This document shows, one piece after another, positions 6,695 through 9,423 of a stretch of DNA of 9,423 nucleotides; within the stretch, counting starts at the first letter, position 1; every line of letters starts with the position of its first letter. The notes beneath the pieces were generated by a model. It had not been told where the DNA came from. It saw nothing but the letters and a program-made list of their open reading frames with translations, and searched no databases. Source of the DNA: SIAJ01 sp036266155 (lineage in GTDB: Bacteria > Planctomycetota > Planctomycetia > Gemmatales > Gemmataceae); contig DATANR010000248.1 of NCBI GenBank assembly GCA_036266155.1, forward strand, positions 1 to 9,423. The letters are read 5' to 3'. Made by a program: the position numbers and the translations under genes.

Positions 6695-8044
6695 ATGGCA
6701 TTCCGTCAGACTACACACTGCATCCCCAAGCCGGACTTTGACAGTTTCTGGAACGTCGGCGGGCAGACTCAGAACCCAGCTGTCTCGCTGATCGTTTCGG
6801 GGGCCTTGCAAGCGGCGAAGACCGCATTTATCGGGGCGCTGATCGGCGCTGGCATTGGTGCTGCCGTCAGTGGAGGATCCGCCGCTGGCTTCGGGGCGCT
6901 GGTCGGGGGGGCATTTGGGCTGAGCCTTGGCTTCGTGAATGGTTTCTGCGATCAGTGGCTAAATCGTCGACTCATTTGCTTAACACCGCAGGACCAGTGC
7001 ATTGTCGGCACGGTTGCGAACATCGATCCAGTCGAGAGCAAGCCATTCTTCGAACGACTCTTCGACAACGACCTGTCCATGAACGTGCGGCTGTTGCCGT
7101 ACGACAGCAAGGAGTTTCCTTGGAAGTCAGCGACCAAGGATTACGATTGGACGAAGATGCAGGCGGACGGGTTCCCGGCCGCGGCGTTGGTGAACCGGCA
7201 ATTCAACGATTTGAACTATGAGGGCTATGGCGAGGATGGCGACGACCGCCCTCCGAACCATCCCGGAGGACGGTGGTCGTTGCATTGCGAGTTCGAGGGC
7301 AACGCGATGGAGACTTTGTGCGGCATCGCCCGCGTGCTGGCGGTCGCAACCTTGATCCCTCAAGTGTTCGTCGTCCTCGTCGTGGTTGGCGCCATTGCCG
7401 GAGCGATCGGCGGTGCGGTCTACGCCATTGCGAATGCGGGCGAAACATTCAAAGGCTGTAAGAAGAAGTGCAAAGTTCCCATTGTTTGCGATGTGGTTTG
7501 CGCGATTGTGGTGGCCGCCACGGTCGTCGCGGGGATCATCGGCGGAGCGGTCATCGGGGCGCTCTCCGGACCGGGCGTCACCGCCGTCGCGGTGGCTACC
7601 ATCGTCGCCCAGCCATTCGTCCAAAACGGCCAATTCAGCGACGCGGCCGACAATCCGGAATCCGGCACCCTGCACGAGGAAGATTGCGTGTTCGTCGCGG
7701 GCGACCATGTTTACGACGCCGGGCACCCCGAGGGGTGGCACGAGCTGCACCCGGTCAAGCACGTTCAGAAGATGTGCCAGGACTCGTTCGATCCGCAATG
7801 TTGCCCACACGCCGACAGCGCTAGTGAAGATCCAGTTACCAAAGTGCGGACGTTCGACGACCCTGCTTTCCGCGACCGCGTCTTCCGACTGTGGAACCGG
7901 TGGTGTGGCGAATACCACAAGGCCACCGACTCCCACACCACCGATAACCAGGCCAACCCGGAGAACCTTTGGTGTCTACACCCGCTGATCGACGGTTGCC
8001 AGCGCCCGACCGATCCAACGAACGGCGGCCCGATCATCCACTGA
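6695..8044 (+). CDS. Cys-rich protein with three glycine-zipper-like hydrophobic segments, function unknown
   Basis: The 449-residue protein has three hydrophobic, Gly/Ala-rich stretches: about 29-82 (with GALIGAGIGAAVSGGSAAGF), 213-246 (IPQVFVVLVVVGAIAGAIGG) and 266-307 (AATVVAGIIGGAVIGALSG). The repeated small-xxx-small spacing resembles glycine zippers of membrane-inserting or oligomerising proteins. Between them lie a soluble part with WSLHCEFEG (194-202) and a Cys-rich turn, CKKKCKVPIVCDVVC (255-269). The C-terminal part has VAGDHVYDAGHPEGWHELHPV (334-354), a His/Trp-rich motif that looks conserved-family-like, and several further Cys and His residues that could bind metal or form disulfides. 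The ATG has a modest GAGG 5 nt upstream and follows the previous stop by 15 nt, so co-translation is likely. Pore-former, secreted effector or envelope scaffold are all possible. No family assigned. Confidence 0.75.
   Translation: MAFRQTTHCIPKPDFDSFWNVGGQTQNPAVSLIVSGALQAAKTAFIGALIGAGIGAAVSGGSAAGFGALVGGAFGLSLGFVNGFCDQWLNRRLICLTPQDQCIVGTVANIDPVESKPFFERLFDNDLSMNVRLLPYDSKEFPWKSATKDYDWTKMQADGFPAAALVNRQFNDLNYEGYGEDGDDRPPNHPGGRWSLHCEFEGNAMETLCGIARVLAVATLIPQVFVVLVVVGAIAGAIGGAVYAIANAGETFKGCKKKCKVPIVCDVVCAIVVAATVVAGIIGGAVIGALSGPGVTAVAVATIVAQPFVQNGQFSDAADNPESGTLHEEDCVFVAGDHVYDAGHPEGWHELHPVKHVQKMCQDSFDPQCCPHADSASEDPVTKVRTFDDPAFRDRVFRLWNRWCGEYHKATDSHTTDNQANPENLWCLHPLIDGCQRPTDPTNGGPIIH
7960..7963 (+). promoter_or_regulatory. 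Candidate ribosome binding site for the small membrane protein
   Basis: GGAG inside the end of the preceding gene lies 8 nt before the GTG at 7972 and 5 nt before the TTG at 7969. No ATG, GTG or TTG in this frame occurs between 7972 and 8134, so it decides an overlapping, non-ATG start. Confidence 0.5.
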
Positions 8045-8487
8045 GCCCGCGCCTGTCACGGCCTGCACCGTGTTGCGGCAATGCCAAGCCACAGCGGACC
8101 ATCGTCATTCGCACACCGGCGGACGCTCGTCGGTTGCTCCGATGGTGGCCGAAGTTTGACACAATAATCGTCGCCCTCGACAGCGGGAACGCGTCCGGCA
8201 ATCGCGCCGTCCAAACTCGATTCGATCGATTGTATTTCGAATGTGGCTGTACCGCCGGCGCCTACGCACTCCTAGTCACACTGGCGCTGGCGCCGGTTGC
8301 AGGGTGGTTGACGTGGCCTTACCCATTCACTCACACCATCGCTGCGCTGTCGATTTGGTTTCTTATCGTCATTGGTTGCACACTCGCGGCCAAAATGCTT
8401 GCCCAGATCATGGCTCATTTTTCGCTCAAGCGAAGTATCACTGCACTCGAGCGCAGAGAGGGCGTTGTGGGCGCAGCTCATTTCTGA
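7972..8487 (+). CDS. Small protein with two membrane helices, unrecognised family
   Basis: The product (171 residues from GTG) has a Pro/Arg-rich start, then a compact domain with CCGN (34-37), QRTIVIRTPADARRL (41-55), TIIVALDSG (64-72) and ECGC (90-93), then two hydrophobic helices at about 97-115 and 121-146. A basic tail (SLKRSITALERREG) follows. The CC and CGC pairs could form a metal site. The frame overlaps the preceding gene by 73 nt. A CTG at 8041, abutting the upstream stop, is another conceivable start if the first 23 residues are not real. The last residues (GAAHF) and the stop codon lie in the left arm of a perfect 18-bp inverted repeat. Codon pattern and motifs look like a genuine gene. 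Overlap suggests translational coupling with the glycine-rich protein and a role in the same membrane complex. Function unknown. Confidence 0.65.
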   Translation: MSTPADRRLPAPDRSNERRPDHPLSPRLSRPAPCCGNAKPQRTIVIRTPADARRLLRWWPKFDTIIVALDSGNASGNRAVQTRFDRLYFECGCTAGAYALLVTLALAPVAGWLTWPYPFTHTIAALSIWFLIVIGCTLAAKMLAQIMAHFSLKRSITALERREGVVGAAHF

Positions 8488-8531
8488 AATTAGCCGCACG
8501 AAACAGAAATGAGCTGCGCCCGGACGCAACG
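8463..8531. repeat. Perfect 18-bp inverted repeat with outer CGTTG/CAACG arms
   Basis: GGGCGCAGCTCATTTCTG (8469-8486) is the exact reverse complement of CAGAAATGAGCTGCGCCC (8504-8521), with a 17-nt loop. Outside it CGTTG (8463-8467) pairs with CAACG (8527-8531) across an uneven internal loop. No T-run follows on either strand, so it is not a classical intrinsic terminator, although such a strong hairpin could end or protect the cassette transcript. It overlaps the stop codon of the last cassette gene and lies about 100 nt before a recombinase remnant, so a recombination site or inserted palindromic element is also possible. Confidence 0.8.
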
Positions 8532-8626
8532 ATGCAACTGCGTCCACTGGTATGTTCGCTTTGAGCCCCCATCTCGCATTAAAACTTGTTGTCGGACGGC
8601 TTGTTCTGTGCCACTATGTCCGCCAT

Positions 8627-9295
8627 ATGACAGACAATCTCGATACCCTCGCAGTGCCCGAAATCTCAAAATCGCTCCCGCTTTGTCGTCAGTCCACTTT
8701 CCCTTCATCACTTGCTCTACTTGGCCCGGCCGCTCACTTTGCGTGGGATGAGTTCTTCATCGGCGGTATCCGCAACCGGCATACGCGCACCGTCTATGGC
8801 CGTTCCGTCCGGAACTTTCTGAAGTGGGCCGAAAGGGAAGGCGTCGCCGTCGAGAAGATTACGCCGGGCATGGTTGGGTCGTATCTCGATCAGCTTTCGG
8901 CTTCACCACCGACCAAGAAATTGATCTTGGCCGCACTGCGTGGTTTCTTTGACGCGCTTGTCCTTCGGCATGTGCTCATCCTGAATCCAGCCGCGAGCGT
9001 TCGCGCGGAACGTTACGAGGTGGTTGAAGGCAAGACGCCCGAGATTACTCCGGTCCAGGCGAGGGCGCTACTCGACTCGATCGACACCGCGACATCGGTT
9101 GGACTTCGCGACAAGGCGGTAATCGCGACGCTGATCTACACCGCCGCGAGAGCGGGCGCCGTCGGCAAACTGCGGCGAAAAGACTTGTCCTTTGACGGAA
9201 GCCAGTATGTTCTTGCATTTGGGGAGAAGGGCGGCATGCATCGGTCAATTCCAGTCCGACATGATCTCGAATTGCTGCTAACTAAGGATTTGTAA
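8627..9295 (+). CDS. C-terminally truncated tyrosine recombinase (probable pseudogene)
   Basis: From the ATG at 8627 the product is 222 residues. Residues 40-127 form the SAM-like core-binding domain (TRTVYGRSVRNFLKWAEREG, LAALRGFFDALV, NPAASVRAERY). Residues 139-222 start the catalytic domain: LIYTAARAGAVGKL carries the first catalytic Arg (R175) and FGEKGGMHRSIPVRHDL carries the beta-hairpin Lys (K201). Family members are usually about 300 residues or more. The HxxR, second His/Trp and Tyr nucleophile that should follow are absent, because the frame ends at LELLLTKDL and the other two frames close within a few codons. The protein should therefore be unable to recombine DNA. An upstream in-frame ATG at 8552 gives a 247-residue version, but its extra residues do not look like family sequence. 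Truncation by insertion or rearrangement near 9280 is likely. Confidence 0.8.
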   Translation: MTDNLDTLAVPEISKSLPLCRQSTFPSSLALLGPAAHFAWDEFFIGGIRNRHTRTVYGRSVRNFLKWAEREGVAVEKITPGMVGSYLDQLSASPPTKKLILAALRGFFDALVLRHVLILNPAASVRAERYEVVEGKTPEITPVQARALLDSIDTATSVGLRDKAVIATLIYTAARAGAVGKLRRKDLSFDGSQYVLAFGEKGGMHRSIPVRHDLELLLTKDL

Positions 9296-9386
9296 CTTAT
9301 TAACTTCCCTGTTTGGTCTTTTTGGCACGTTGCTTTTTCGGTAGCCTTGCTGGTCTGAATAAGGAAACCGTTGGCAGGATGCCATC

Positions 9387-9423
9387 ATGGCTACTCGGTT
9401 TGTCTCGTCGACCGAAGAGGCGA
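9387..9423 (+). CDS. Possible start of a gene running off the window
   Basis: An ATG at 9387 opens MATRFVSSTEEA to the window edge. AGGA at 9376-9379 lies 7 nt upstream, a usable ribosome binding site. An alternative ATG at 9379 gives an Arg-rich frame that looks less likely. Too little sequence to identify. The 91 bases between the recombinase stop and this ATG are T-rich and show no gene. Confidence 0.35.
   Translation, partial: MATRFVSSTEEA

Noticed and set aside
7127..7936. 269-codon reverse frame under the glycine-rich protein
   Set aside because: It is Asp/Arg/Ala-rich antisense sequence without a ribosome binding site, while the + strand frame has clear hydrophobic segments and fits the cassette spacing.
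8463..8531. Integron attC site
   Set aside because: attC sites run AAC...GTT (RYYYAAC to GTTRRRY) and have imperfect stems with extrahelical bases. Here the outer bases run GTTG...CAAC and the stem is perfect, and the nearby recombinase lacks its catalytic end.

Overview
The window looks like a chromosomal accessory region of a planctomycete, probably of the Gemmata group. The main evidence is the large surface protein at 3207-5336. Its N-terminus carries the LERLEVRDVPA-type motif seen on many exported planctomycete proteins, followed by a CSLREA-like motif and parallel beta-helix repeats. The coding sequence appears GC-rich throughout (judged by eye), and all confidently called genes are on the + strand.

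Layout. (1) 1-127: no recognisable gene. (2) 128-2590: the C-terminal half of a large methylase/helicase of the kind carried by plasmids and integrative elements. The methyltransferase part and the ATP-binding motif I are missing. (3) 2591-3206: a 616-base gap with an 11-bp inverted repeat but no convincing gene. (4) 3207-5336: the beta-helix surface protein, preceded by a strong ribosome binding site and followed by a clear intrinsic terminator. (5) 5669-8487: a tight cassette of three unrecognised genes. They encode a membrane-anchored protein with two beta-sandwich domains, a Cys-rich protein with three glycine-rich hydrophobic segments, and a small protein with two membrane helices. Spacing is 15 nt between the first two, and the second and third overlap by 73 nt. 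(6) 8463-8531: a perfect 18-bp inverted repeat, extended by CGTTG/CAACG, spanning the last stop codon of the cassette. (7) 8627-9295: a tyrosine recombinase that stops before its C-terminal catalytic residues. (8) 9387-end: the possible start of another gene.

Interpretation. The two remnants of mobile-element genes at either end suggest the window sits in a decayed or rearranged mobile region. The surface protein and the three-gene cassette are intact. The cassette is the best candidate for an undescribed system: close packing, membrane location of all three products, and a glycine-zipper-like central protein suggest an envelope complex. A secreted or pore-like activity is only a hypothesis. 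No rRNA, tRNA or CRISPR array was seen.
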